The translations under genes were made by a program, and so were the position numbers. The notes beneath the pieces were generated by a model that ran no database searches, was not told the origin of the DNA, and was given only the letters and a program-made list of their open reading frames with translations. 38,736 nucleotides of DNA from Candidatus Wolfebacteria bacterium. Lineage in GTDB: Bacteria > Patescibacteriota > Minisyncoccia > Phycocordibacterales > NVSU01. The stretch is from the NCBI GenBank assembly GCA_002401345.1, contig NVSU01000007.1, positions 1 to 38,736 of the forward strand, read 5' to 3'. This document shows, piece by piece, positions 12,604-20,264 of this stretch (positions are counted from its first letter, which is position 1; the number at the start of each line of letters is the position of its first letter).

Positions 12604-12633
12604 ATAAAAAAAGCCCTCATGGTGGAGGGCTTT
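12604..12633 (-). terminator. Terminator of the gene at 12647-12889 (duplicate)
   Basis: AAAGCCCTC and GAGGGCTTT flank ATGGTG. It is part of the 40-base block identical to 11510-11549. Confidence 0.88.
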
Positions 12634-12646
12634 ATGATTCTTATTT

Positions 12647-12889
12647 CTACGCGATCAGTTTCCATTTCCTTTGATCCCAAAAGAATTTACGGTCAAAAGT
12701 GAATTGATAATTTATATTGTTCAAAAAAACAGACAGATGCATTTCACCACCAGCAACTCCAGGGATCATAAATCTTATGCAGTGTAGATTGTTTTCTTTT
12801 GCAAAATTATCAACCACTGTTAGTGCATTGATAGATTTTTTTGAATCTTTGTCATTATTAAATAACTCTACTAATTTCTGTCCATGCAT
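12647..12889 (-). CDS. Small hypothetical protein, 80 residues
   Basis: No family is recognised. The sequence is helix (QKLVELFNNDKDSKKSINAL) followed by beta (HCIRFMIPGVAGGEMHLSVF) and an aromatic basic end. It is not similar to the gene at 11550 although both have the same 3-prime flank. Confidence 0.65.
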   Translation of the reverse strand: MHGQKLVELFNNDKDSKKSINALTVVDNFAKENNLHCIRFMIPGVAGGEMHLSVFLNNINYQFTFDRKFFWDQRKWKLIA

Positions 12890-12926
12890 TTTGTGCGGGA
12901 TTAAATGGTTTAACTATAATTTCTGA

Positions 12927-12977
12927 CTTAAATGTACCCAGAGAACTCTAGTCAATCTATGAATTTTGTGGTAGTGT
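12927..12977. promoter_or_regulatory. Divergent back-to-back promoter 6
   Basis: Plus strand: TAGTCA (12949-12954)-N17-TAGTGT (12972-12977). Minus strand: TTGACT (AGTCAA 12950-12955)-N17-TTTAAG, a weak -10 compared with the other copies. Confidence 0.65.
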
Positions 12978-13006
12978 GAGGATAGAAATGTTAAAAATCC
13001 ATAGTT

Positions 13007-13363
13007 ATGCAAGGATTTGAAAAAATAGAACTACATATAGCAAAAAAGATTGGAAGTGTTCTTTGGATAACGGCAATGGAAGCAAAGTTTAACACTAAGT
13101 GGTCTAGAGAAGATTTGATTCCGGTGAGCGTCAATACACAAATTGGAGATTTTATTCTTAAAGGGGAAAATTTTATAGGGGAGATGGAATCTTTAATGAA
13201 TATAACTAAATCAGCTGACGAATTTCTAGGATCCAATGGAGCCTTAGATGACGTGCAACGATGTGTATCAAAGATGTGCTCTGGAAAAAAACTTATAACT
13301 TTGATCAAAGTTGATGATGAAATATTAAGTTCCGCTTTATGGGAGTTGCAATTTAAAGAATGA
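13007..13363 (+). CDS. Hypothetical protein, 118 residues
   Basis: No family is recognised. It opens MQGFEKIELHIAKKIGSVLW and is predicted mixed alpha/beta and soluble. It has its own terminator (13376-13407). Confidence 0.68.
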   Translation: MQGFEKIELHIAKKIGSVLWITAMEAKFNTKWSREDLIPVSVNTQIGDFILKGENFIGEMESLMNITKSADEFLGSNGALDDVQRCVSKMCSGKKLITLIKVDDEILSSALWELQFKE

Positions 13364-13375
13364 GTTTAATAATGA

Positions 13376-13407
13376 CCCGTAACTATATTTAGTTACGGGC
13401 TTTTTTT
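13376..13407 (+). terminator. Terminator of the gene at 13007-13363
   Basis: CCCGTAACT (13376-13384) and AGTTACGGG (13391-13399) form a 9-bp perfect stem, followed by T7. Confidence 0.92.
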
Positions 13408-13424
13408 ATTTCCGCTAAACTTCA

Positions 13425-13433
13425 TGGTATATT
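13425..13433 (+). promoter_or_regulatory. Extended -10 promoter (tandem junction, leadered variant)
   Basis: TGGTATATT follows AAACTTCA in the tandem-junction context, with no palindrome. Unlike the others, the ATG is about 43 bases downstream. Confidence 0.55.
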
Positions 13434-13476
13434 ATATATAGATAATTTCGATCATTAATTCTAAAATCACATAGCC

Positions 13477-13686
13477 ATGAAAGCCATTAAAGTAAACACA
13501 AGTATTGATGAAAAAGGGAATGTTGTTTTTAAAGCTGATGGGTATGTAGACATAGACCCAAAGCTTTTTAAGGAAAGAGCAGAGAAGCTGAGGAAGTTTA
13601 GAGAATCTCTCGATCACTTATTAAAAAATTGCACTTCCAGTACAAGAAGAGTGGTTAAGACATTCAGAACACCACTTTCACGATAA
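13477..13686 (+). CDS. Small basic hypothetical protein, 69 residues
   Basis: No family is recognised. It opens with a beta region (MKAIKVNTSIDEKGNVVFKA), followed by a basic helix (KLFKERAEKLRKFRESL) and an Arg-rich tail. It is flanked by terminators on both sides and stands as its own unit. Confidence 0.62.
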   Translation: MKAIKVNTSIDEKGNVVFKADGYVDIDPKLFKERAEKLRKFRESLDHLLKNCTSSTRRVVKTFRTPLSR

Positions 13687-13691
13687 GGACT

Positions 13692-13719
13692 AAAAAGATA
13701 GGAATATTCCTGTCTTTTT
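13692..13719 (+). terminator. Terminator of the gene at 13477-13686
   Basis: AAAAAGA/TCTTTTT and AGGAA/TTCCT form the stem with a T-G mismatch, followed by a T-rich tract. Confidence 0.8.
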
Positions 13720-13735
13720 CTTTTCCCTAAACTTA

Positions 13736-13771
13736 TTGCCTGCCTACCGGTAAGTAGGCTATACTTTTTAT
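13736..13771 (+). promoter_or_regulatory. Leaderless promoter with palindromic 18-bp spacer, copy 2
   Basis: TTGCCT (13736-13741)-N18-TATACT (13760-13765), six bases, ATG (13772). The palindrome is at 13739-13758. Confidence 0.75.
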
Positions 13772-14740
13772 ATGGATTTATATGAACAAATTATTGAAGA
13801 GTCGAAAAAGATTACAGAAAAAATCATGTCCTTACACAAGGAAGATCTTTATGCGTATTCAATAATTTTTTCAGTACCCACTAACCACCCTAGATCTAGG
13901 GAGCTTTCAGAATATAGATTTATGGTTACCTCAATCGATACATATGAGTTCGATGAAAATTCAATTTTTCTAGTAGATGAAGATCTAAAAAATATAGTTT
14001 TTTTGAAGGAGTTTCTTGATGGAAAAGAGATATATTTTTTGAAATCAAGCGAATTTGAAACTAAAACAAATACGTTTGCTGATGCATTTATTAGTAAAAA
14101 TTTATCTGACAAAACTAAGAAAACTGTTGTAAGTATAGGTGGGGGTTTAATTCAAAATGTAGTTGGATATATTGCCGAACACACAAAATCGGATCTTATT
14201 TATATTCCAACTACACCACTATCGATGTCAGATAGTTCAACGGGAGGAAAGATCAGACTTAATTCTATTAAAGATGGTAAATTTTTAAAGCATTCTTATA
14301 AAAGTTTCTTTGAACCTAATGCTATTGTAGTTGATCCTCGATTCCTAGACACATTTCCTGATAATGTGCTGCATGTAAATATAGCTGAAATTATTAAACA
14401 TGGATTTTATCAATCAGAAGATCTTTTTGATTATTTACTGTCGGAGAAATTTAACATTAACGATAAGACGGAGCTGCTTAGGGCTATTTTATGGACCGTT
14501 GAACTAAAACGTATTGCATGGAACATTGACTCACATGAAATGCAAAGTGCATTTAATAAAATAATCAGAGCTGGTCATGATATTTCAGATAGACTTGAAG
14601 AAGAATCTGAATTGAGTATCTCTCATGGTGAAGCTCTACTTAGAGGGTTGTACATACAGGCAACGAAAGAAAATCACCCACATCTCAAAAAAATGCGATC
14701 ACTGTATGATAAATTAGGATTAAGTAAATATTATTTATAA
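13772..14740 (+). CDS. AroB-family sugar-phosphate cyclase (3-dehydroquinate synthase-like)
   Basis: The 322-residue protein matches the AroB fold. It has SIGGGLIQNVVGY (121-133), IPTTPLSMSDSSTGGK (145-160), AEIIKHG (205-211), AGHDIS (267-272) and SHGEA (284-288). The three zinc ligands (E206, H269, H285) and Lys160 and Lys209 of the active site are present. 3-Dehydroquinate synthase uses NAD and Zn to close DAHP; related enzymes close sedoheptulose 7-phosphate or glucose 6-phosphate. No other shikimate gene is nearby, and N replaces the usual D after GGG-x-x-x, so a different cyclase role is possible. The transcript is predicted leaderless. Confidence 0.83.
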   Translation: MDLYEQIIEESKKITEKIMSLHKEDLYAYSIIFSVPTNHPRSRELSEYRFMVTSIDTYEFDENSIFLVDEDLKNIVFLKEFLDGKEIYFLKSSEFETKTNTFADAFISKNLSDKTKKTVVSIGGGLIQNVVGYIAEHTKSDLIYIPTTPLSMSDSSTGGKIRLNSIKDGKFLKHSYKSFFEPNAIVVDPRFLDTFPDNVLHVNIAEIIKHGFYQSEDLFDYLLSEKFNINDKTELLRAILWTVELKRIAWNIDSHEMQSAFNKIIRAGHDISDRLEEESELSISHGEALLRGLYIQATKENHPHLKKMRSLYDKLGLSKYYL

Positions 14741-14780
14741 TACGTTCTCTTACTCATCTTAATTGTATTTTGATTGTGAA

Positions 14781-14809
14781 CCTGCCCGAACGACGTTCAG
14801 TCGGGCGGG
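14781..14809. repeat. Convergent-junction palindrome, copy 4
   Basis: CCTGCCCGA (14781-14789) pairs with TCGGGCGGG (14801-14809). No separate plus-strand terminator precedes it here, unlike copies 2 and 3. Confidence 0.85.
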
Positions 14810-14817
14810 GAGTGTAA

Positions 14818-14848
14818 ATAAAAAAGCCCCGTCTATAGACGGGGCTTT
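14818..14848. terminator. Two-way terminator between AroB-like gene and the gene at 14866
   Basis: AAAGCCCCGTC and GACGGGGCTTT form an 11-bp stem around TATA. The A-tract on the left serves the minus-strand gene. Confidence 0.88.
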
Positions 14849-14865
14849 GATAATTATTTTATAAC

Positions 14866-15423
14866 TCACCGCACACAAATAAAAGGTTCCTTGTAGGTCA
14901 TAAATACAAATGCTGGCGGAGTAGAGCAACCATTATAGTTTAAAAACATCCAGTCATAATCTACTGTATGAACAGAGACTCCTTCTTCGGTTGGATTTTT
15001 TACATTAATCATCGGATATATCTTAGCTCCATTTGCATGATTAGGCAGGCATATATCTTCGGCTGGAGCAATAATATATTTATGATGTAAGAGTTCTTTT
15101 GGACGAAGTTCTAATAACATGAAAAGATTATCTCGTGATATTGGAAATCCATAATGCACTTTCATGAAATCAAACATCTCCGCTCTTGAACAGTGCTCAG
15201 ACATAGAAACAACAGACACATCTATTGGTCCATTGTCTAATGTATTAAGATCCCAAAGAGATGTTCCATCTGGACAATCATGGTATGAGCTAACGTTACC
15301 CCTTTTGAGATCACTGGTATTAGACCAGTCATCGGAGCAAAATAATTTCTCAAATTTCATTCCAAACATATTAAGTTCATTTCCTCGGAATTCAAAAGTG
15401 TTACAAATGTTAAATTTTTCCAT
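14866..15423 (-). CDS. Hypothetical protein, 185 residues
   Basis: No family is recognised. The protein contains seven Cys spread along its length and several His, with DDWSNTSDLKRGN near the start and VDYDWMFLNYNGCSTPPAFV near the end. It has no signal peptide or membrane helix. It shares divergent promoter 7 with the Cys-containing gene at 15545. Confidence 0.7.
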   Translation of the reverse strand: MEKFNICNTFEFRGNELNMFGMKFEKLFCSDDWSNTSDLKRGNVSSYHDCPDGTSLWDLNTLDNGPIDVSVVSMSEHCSRAEMFDFMKVHYGFPISRDNLFMLLELRPKELLHHKYIIAPAEDICLPNHANGAKIYPMINVKNPTEEGVSVHTVDYDWMFLNYNGCSTPPAFVFMTYKEPFICVR

Positions 15424-15455
15424 TTATTCAATTTTATTGGTTCATATCTGATCTC

Positions 15456-15506
15456 AATATACAGGACTCCGATACACTAGTCAATGCGCAAATTTTGTGG
15501 TAGTGT
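15456..15506. promoter_or_regulatory. Divergent back-to-back promoter 7
   Basis: Minus strand: TTGACT-N17-TATATT (AGTCAA 15479-15484, AATATA 15456-15461). Plus strand: TAGTCA (15478-15483)-N17-TAGTGT (15501-15506). Confidence 0.75.
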
Positions 15507-15544
15507 GAGGTCAGATAAATTAAGTTCACTAAAAACAAAAAGAA

Positions 15545-16033
15545 ATGCAAGAAACAATATTTAGTTCTACGAAAAGTTTTCCTCAGGACGAACACATTGA
15601 AAAAACATGTAAGCCTGGAAAAGGTAAAAAAACATGCCGATATCTAACGATGACTAGTAATGGATGGAGTTGTGCCAAATATAACTCAATTAAAGATACT
15701 ATTGATGACAGGGTATCTAAGGGCGAGATGAAGGCTGTTGGTGATAATTGCGATGGCATATTGGGGCAAATTATAGAAAACCAAGAACTTTTACAAGGCA
15801 AACGAATAGAGTATAAAGAAAGAATGCCTAGCTTTGAAACCAGTGGTGTGCTCGAAAAGGTTGAAATTAAAGATGGTGAATTGTGTTTCATTGCTGACTG
15901 GGAAGGTGAGACGGAGGGAACAATCTCCATCACTGTAGACAACCTTGATGTGAACGTCCTACTCGACAGAATAACCTTTGGTGTTCTTGGTTTGGATCAT
16001 ATTGCTGGAAGGACCACAATTTTCCTGAAATGA
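15545..16033 (+). CDS. Hypothetical protein with an N-terminal Cys cluster
   Basis: The protein has 162 residues. Four Cys in the first half (TCKPGKGKKTCRYL, GWSCAKY, DNCDG) could bind a metal. The second half is a beta-rich acidic domain (VEIKDGELCFIADWEGETEG). No family is recognised. Confidence 0.7.
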   Translation: MQETIFSSTKSFPQDEHIEKTCKPGKGKKTCRYLTMTSNGWSCAKYNSIKDTIDDRVSKGEMKAVGDNCDGILGQIIENQELLQGKRIEYKERMPSFETSGVLEKVEIKDGELCFIADWEGETEGTISITVDNLDVNVLLDRITFGVLGLDHIAGRTTIFLK

Positions 16034-16061
16034 GTCTTTTGTTCCCATGAGTATTTTCATG

Positions 16062-16090
16062 AAGCCCCTTCAATTGAAGGGGCTTTTTTT
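16062..16090 (+). terminator. Terminator of the gene at 15545-16033
   Basis: AAGCCCCTTCAA and TTGAAGGGGCTT form a near-continuous palindrome, followed by T7. Confidence 0.92.
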
Positions 16091-16105
16091 ATTTTCTAAA
16101 ACTTA

Positions 16106-16141
16106 TTACCTGTCTGCCGATGGACGGGGTATACTTAAGTA
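16106..16141 (+). promoter_or_regulatory. Leaderless promoter with palindromic 18-bp spacer, copy 3
   Basis: TTACCT (16106-16111)-N18-TATACT (16130-16135), six bases, ATG (16142). The palindrome at 16109-16128 differs in sequence from copies 1 and 2, but the 20-nt length is kept. Confidence 0.72.
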
Positions 16142-17851
16142 ATGAAGAAGGTAATAATATGTGGAGCTGGTATAGGTGGACTAACCGTAGCTCACGAATT
16201 GTCAAAGAGAAATTTCGATGTGACTGTATACGAGAGAAATGATATTGTGGGTGGGCTCGCTCGGAGTATGTATCATACCGATCCCCAGATGTCCTATAAA
16301 TATCCGGTGGAATATTCGTGGAGGATTTATGGCGCGGAGTATAAGAATCTACTGAGGATACTTAATGAAATACCGTTACGGGAAGATCAAAAGAAGACAG
16401 TATTGAGTAATTTGGTGACAGTATTTACATTTATTTTTGCCAGATTTGATAAAAAAGAAGTCATTTTTTCTAAAAATAATAACTTGGGGGAGATCACAAG
16501 GGATTTTCAGAAAGGAGACACTCGAAAGATACTCAACAAGATTTTGTATTGCATGACGATGTCAACCGCAAGAATGGATTCGCTCGACGGTTTCACATGG
16601 AAGGAATATTGCACAGATCTTTCACCTGAGGCAAATAAATACCTGGTCAGACTTATGGCACCGTTACTGGGTATGGATCCTACCTATATGAGCTTTCCCG
16701 TTATCGCTCGAATGGTCAAGATGTTACTCGGTGGAGTGTGGGGCGGAAGCAGTGCATTATATGTAATGTGCAAACCGACTAACGACGGGTGGTTTGATGA
16801 GTGGCTTGAATACTTGCAAAATAGCAGTGGTGTGAGCATTAAAATAAATAGTGAAATAAAAGATTTTAACATGCGAGATGGTAAGATCCACAGTATTACA
16901 GTTCAAGATAAAGTCACCAAGGAAGAAAAAGTAGAAGATGCGGATTATTTCGTGTGTGCTATGTCAGTTGAAGCGATTGCGGATATCGCATCAAAAAATA
17001 AAGAATTGTTAAAAGTGCCGGCATTACGGAACACTATTAACTTAGCCAAGCGTTGTAGACAGATACAATTATCTATCGGGATTTTCTTGGATCAGGGCAT
17101 TGTATATCCGACCAAAGAGAAGCTTGTATTGGCCCTGCCTGATACCCCATGGGGGATTACTATTGAGCCGGAAGATGATATATGGTGTAAGGCATATTGC
17201 ACCGATACGCGTGTCAAAACCTTTTTAGCTGTTGCAGTTTGTCAGACCGATAGCAAGGGGATTGTTCACGACAAACCGTTTATTAAGTGCACTGAAAGCG
17301 AAATACAAGATGAGGTGTGGGCTCAAATATGCCGATCATATCACATGTCCAGCATCAAAACCAAGGATGGGGGAACCATAGACACCGCGAAGATAATCCT
17401 ATTTTATATTTGGGATAGTTATAAATTTGATAAAGAAAAAGGCCTCATGGATACTTGGGAGCCTAAATTTAGTAACAATATAGATTCACTGTCTTATCAG
17501 CCAAGTACGACTACTGAAGTCCCCAATTTATTATTTGCTACGGCGTATACCAAAACAGACAGATATATTTATTGTATGGAGGCAGCGGCAGAAGCTGGCA
17601 CAAGGGCTGCAAATGAAATAATTACACAGAGCAATCAGGCAACCAATCGTAGTGAATCAGTATCTAAGATCTATCCGTATAACGCATCTTTGCCGGTTTT
17701 TTACCCATTGGTTTTAATAGACAATATTTTATATAAATTACGACTCCCTCATTTAAGTAGACTTACATTCAACAACAGTATTGGGTTAGTGGCTGTGTAT
17801 GTAATTGTAATACTGGGCTTAATTACACTGTTGTTATTGAAAATATTTTAA
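16142..17851 (+). CDS. FAD-dependent amine oxidase / phytoene desaturase-like oxidoreductase with a C-terminal membrane helix
   Basis: The protein has 569 residues. KKVIICGAGIGGLTVAHELS is a textbook dinucleotide-binding motif (G-x-G-x-x-G), followed by E at about 31 (VYERN) and GGLAR (38-42), which contact FAD. The middle (LMAPLLGMDPTYMSFPVIAR) and the late NLLFATAYTKTDRYIYCMEAA resemble the substrate and flavin-capping parts of amine-oxidase-like desaturases. Residues about 543-567 form a membrane helix followed by a short K-I-F end. Exact substrate unknown; a lipid or isoprenoid is an inference from the membrane anchor. Its G+C is visibly higher than that of its neighbours. Confidence 0.8.
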   Translation: MKKVIICGAGIGGLTVAHELSKRNFDVTVYERNDIVGGLARSMYHTDPQMSYKYPVEYSWRIYGAEYKNLLRILNEIPLREDQKKTVLSNLVTVFTFIFARFDKKEVIFSKNNNLGEITRDFQKGDTRKILNKILYCMTMSTARMDSLDGFTWKEYCTDLSPEANKYLVRLMAPLLGMDPTYMSFPVIARMVKMLLGGVWGGSSALYVMCKPTNDGWFDEWLEYLQNSSGVSIKINSEIKDFNMRDGKIHSITVQDKVTKEEKVEDADYFVCAMSVEAIADIASKNKELLKVPALRNTINLAKRCRQIQLSIGIFLDQGIVYPTKEKLVLALPDTPWGITIEPEDDIWCKAYCTDTRVKTFLAVAVCQTDSKGIVHDKPFIKCTESEIQDEVWAQICRSYHMSSIKTKDGGTIDTAKIILFYIWDSYKFDKEKGLMDTWEPKFSNNIDSLSYQPSTTTEVPNLLFATAYTKTDRYIYCMEAAAEAGTRAANEIITQSNQATNRSESVSKIYPYNASLPVFYPLVLIDNILYKLRLPHLSRLTFNNSIGLVAVYVIVILGLITLLLLKIF

Positions 17852-17861
17852 ATAATAAAAA

Positions 17862-17890
17862 AGAGCCCTTTGAATATTTCAAAGGGCTCT
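17862..17890. terminator. Terminator between converging genes
   Basis: AGAGCCCTTTG (17862-17872) pairs with CAAAGGGCTCT (17880-17890). The A-rich tract on the left is a U-run only for the minus-strand gene at 17893; on the plus strand no T-run follows. Confidence 0.8.
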
Positions 17891-17892
17891 GT

Positions 17893-18936
17893 CTATAGAG
17901 TGATCCTAAATCCGATCCCTAGAGACGGGTTAGAAAAAGTATATTTGCCTACTATGCCGAAATTTTTTATCGGTTCTACGTGCATGAGTATAGAATGATA
18001 TATGATCTCTCCAAAACCTATTTGGTATCCAATAGTAGGAAAGGGGAGTTCCTTGTTTTCAGCAAAATTATACACAAGTAATGCTCCATATGATATATCT
18101 CTTCCATATAATTTGATATTTTCATATCTCACACTTCCACCTAGGTATAATCTCTTTAATATTCGAAGGCCTACAGCTCCATCAAAGTATTCCAAATCAT
18201 GATTAATATCATCTATCTTTACTAATCCAAATCCATACACAAATTGAAAGAATACAAAACGACTATCTTTAGATACTTTTTTGTTAGTCAAAGTGTCATT
18301 TGATACGAGATGTATATCTTTCTTCACAGAGTCTATTTTGTGCTGTACTTCATCTATACGTTGATAGATAGAATCTAAATCTTTCCTCATGGAGTCTAAT
18401 TCATGCTCTTCATGACTTATGTTTTGAGACATAGAATCTAAATCTTTTTTCATATAGTCTACTTCATACTCTTCATCATTCATACTTTGACAGATAGAAT
18501 CTAAATCTTTCGCCAGCTCATTTCTTGTTTTTTGTCCAACAATGTAGTCATAGTTTTTATCTATTTTATTAGTTAAAATTATTCCCGTATGATATTTGTA
18601 GAGTTGATAGCTTCGAATCTTTTCTGAGAGTTTCCTTTCATTAGATACCATGCTGTCGTAAGGAATTCCATAGTACTCGAGAATAAATGAGAGCACAACA
18701 TTTAATCTAAATGAGGAGTGCTCCTGTATTTCTCTAGGGAGCCATTCTGATTCCTGATTAAAATCCTTTGTTTCGGAACCACTATACCATCCAACTGTTC
18801 TTTCTCCTGTGTAAATAGTATCGCCCCTACCAAAATAATTATCCACAGGAAGCTCTGTTGAGCATATAGAATTCTCCTGAGAGTAGCTTGAAGCAACTGC
18901 ACACACAAATGCGTATAGCATCAAAATTATTTTCAT
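17893..18936 (-). CDS. Secreted coiled-coil protein with a C-terminal beta-barrel-like region
   Basis: With the ATG at 18936 the protein has 347 residues. It opens with a signal peptide (MKIILMLYAFVCAVASSYSQ). Residues about 40-150 form a soluble domain. Three tandem 21-residue repeats starting LDSICQ, LDSMSQ and LDSIYQ form a coiled coil. The last 120 residues are alternating hydrophobic/aromatic strands (GFGLVKIDD, AVGLRILKRLYLGGSVRYEN) ending GIGFRITL, like a small outer-membrane barrel. The start is fixed by TTGACA-N17-TATAAA upstream. The architecture resembles Bacteroidota outer-membrane proteins and would be odd in a CPR cell envelope. Confidence 0.72.
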   Translation of the reverse strand: MKIILMLYAFVCAVASSYSQENSICSTELPVDNYFGRGDTIYTGERTVGWYSGSETKDFNQESEWLPREIQEHSSFRLNVVLSFILEYYGIPYDSMVSNERKLSEKIRSYQLYKYHTGIILTNKIDKNYDYIVGQKTRNELAKDLDSICQSMNDEEYEVDYMKKDLDSMSQNISHEEHELDSMRKDLDSIYQRIDEVQHKIDSVKKDIHLVSNDTLTNKKVSKDSRFVFFQFVYGFGLVKIDDINHDLEYFDGAVGLRILKRLYLGGSVRYENIKLYGRDISYGALLVYNFAENKELPFPTIGYQIGFGEIIYHSILMHVEPIKNFGIVGKYTFSNPSLGIGFRITL

Positions 18937-18976
18937 AGCGCTTATTTTAAGGTTCAAAATGTATATATCTATCTTA

Positions 18977-19005
18977 TTTATACAAAACTTATACATAATT
19001 GTCAA
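18977..19005 (-). promoter_or_regulatory. -35/-10 promoter of the secreted coiled-coil protein
   Basis: Minus strand: consensus TTGACA (plus TGTCAA 19000-19005), 17 bases, TATAAA (plus TTTATA 18977-18982). GAACCTTAAAAT (18944-18955) lies seven bases before the ATG. Confidence 0.75.
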
Positions 19006-19163
19006 TAGTAGTATCATGAAGATTGGAGTGTGTATGCGCACTTAAAATCATGAAGTTTGTTTTATTTCATTTTTTGAGTAAAATGAACTACCAACATTAA
19101 AAAATATAGTAACTCACATACGTAATAAGAAATTTATAAATTAAAAAATATTTAAATCATTAT

Positions 19164-20264
19164 ATGAAACACAAATTTGGACCAGAATATATTGTTGAAG
19201 TGTATGACCCTAAAATTAATATGCGGGGTTTTTTAGTAATTGATAATACTATTATGGGTCCCGGCAAGGGAGGAATCCGCATGACGGAGAATGTAACTAA
19301 GGAGGAAGTGGGAAGACTGGCACAAACTATGACATGGAAAAATGCGCTTATAGATATTCCTTTTGGTGGTGCAAAAGCGGGAATCGTATGGCCTGGAGGG
19401 TCCGAAAAATTAAAAAAACAATATATGCAAAGTTTTGCTAAAGCCATTGAGATATTTACGCCTAAAAAATATATTTCTGCACCCGATGTGAATACCGGTG
19501 AAAAGGAAATGCAATGGTTTGTTGAAGCAACTGGTAAATGGAACTCAGCAACTGGGAAACCCTCAAACTATTGCACAAAGGCATCAAATAAAAGCGCGAA
19601 AAAATGTGGCTTACCACATGAATTAGGAAGTACAGGATTTGGTGTGGCTCAGTCAGCAATTACGGCGGCGAAGCTTATGGGTCTTGATATTAAAAAGACA
19701 ACAGTTGCAATCGAAGGCTTTGGCAATGTCGGAAGTTTTGCGTTTAAATATCTTAGGGACGCAGGGGCAAAGGTCATCGCAGTCGCAAACAGAAAGGGAA
19801 CAATCGTAAATAAAAAAGGATTAAAAAAAAGAGATGTCAGTGCCGTAAATTTAAAGAAAAAGAAAAAACTTGACCATGAGTATATATTTGGTTTGGACGT
19901 TGATATTTTAATTCCTGCTTCAGTAACTGATGTAATTAATGAAAAAAATAAAAATAAAATTAAAGCAAAAATTATCATTGAAGGTGCTAATATTCCTATG
20001 AAAGATAAAATTGAAAAGGAGTTATTTAAAAAAGGAGTATTAATTGTTCCAGATTTTGTAGCAAATGCTGGTGGGGTAATTTCTTCGTATGCTGAATATC
20101 GAGGGTTCAGTCCTGATAAAATGTTTGAATTGATACGAAAGAAAGTTGTAACAATGACCACACGTGTCATTGAAGAAAGTATAAAAAATAAAAAAAATCC
20201 CAGAGATGTTGGTTTAATGATAGCGAGGGCAAAGATTGAGGCAAAAATGAATAATATGCAATAA
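19164..20264 (+). CDS. Glu/Leu/Phe/Val dehydrogenase (short form)
   Basis: This NAD(P)-dependent amino-acid dehydrogenase interconverts a 2-oxoacid and an amino acid. The 366-residue protein carries GPGKGGIRM (32-40), the catalytic-lysine motif PFGGAKAGI (K71), APDVNTGEKEMQW (the essential Asp at 108), a Rossmann IEGFGNVGSFAF, and FVANAGGVISSYAEY. It is shorter than the usual 410-450 residues, mainly in the N-terminal part. Many Lys (KNKKNPR, LKKKKKLDHEY) are typical of AT-rich genomes. Glutamate dehydrogenase is the most likely activity, but leucine dehydrogenase cannot be excluded. It has a strong terminator. Confidence 0.88.
   Translation: MKHKFGPEYIVEVYDPKINMRGFLVIDNTIMGPGKGGIRMTENVTKEEVGRLAQTMTWKNALIDIPFGGAKAGIVWPGGSEKLKKQYMQSFAKAIEIFTPKKYISAPDVNTGEKEMQWFVEATGKWNSATGKPSNYCTKASNKSAKKCGLPHELGSTGFGVAQSAITAAKLMGLDIKKTTVAIEGFGNVGSFAFKYLRDAGAKVIAVANRKGTIVNKKGLKKRDVSAVNLKKKKKLDHEYIFGLDVDILIPASVTDVINEKNKNKIKAKIIIEGANIPMKDKIEKELFKKGVLIVPDFVANAGGVISSYAEYRGFSPDKMFELIRKKVVTMTTRVIEESIKNKKNPRDVGLMIARAKIEAKMNNMQ

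Noticed and set aside
2206-14809. Integron attC array
   Set aside because: Cassette-like arrangement suggested it, but no R-box pair GTTRRRY/RYYYAAC with the right spacing was found and no integrase is in the window. Genes lie in both directions, which is unusual for an integron.
18937-19041. N-terminal extension of the secreted coiled-coil protein
   Set aside because: It would overlap the promoter and displace the signal peptide.
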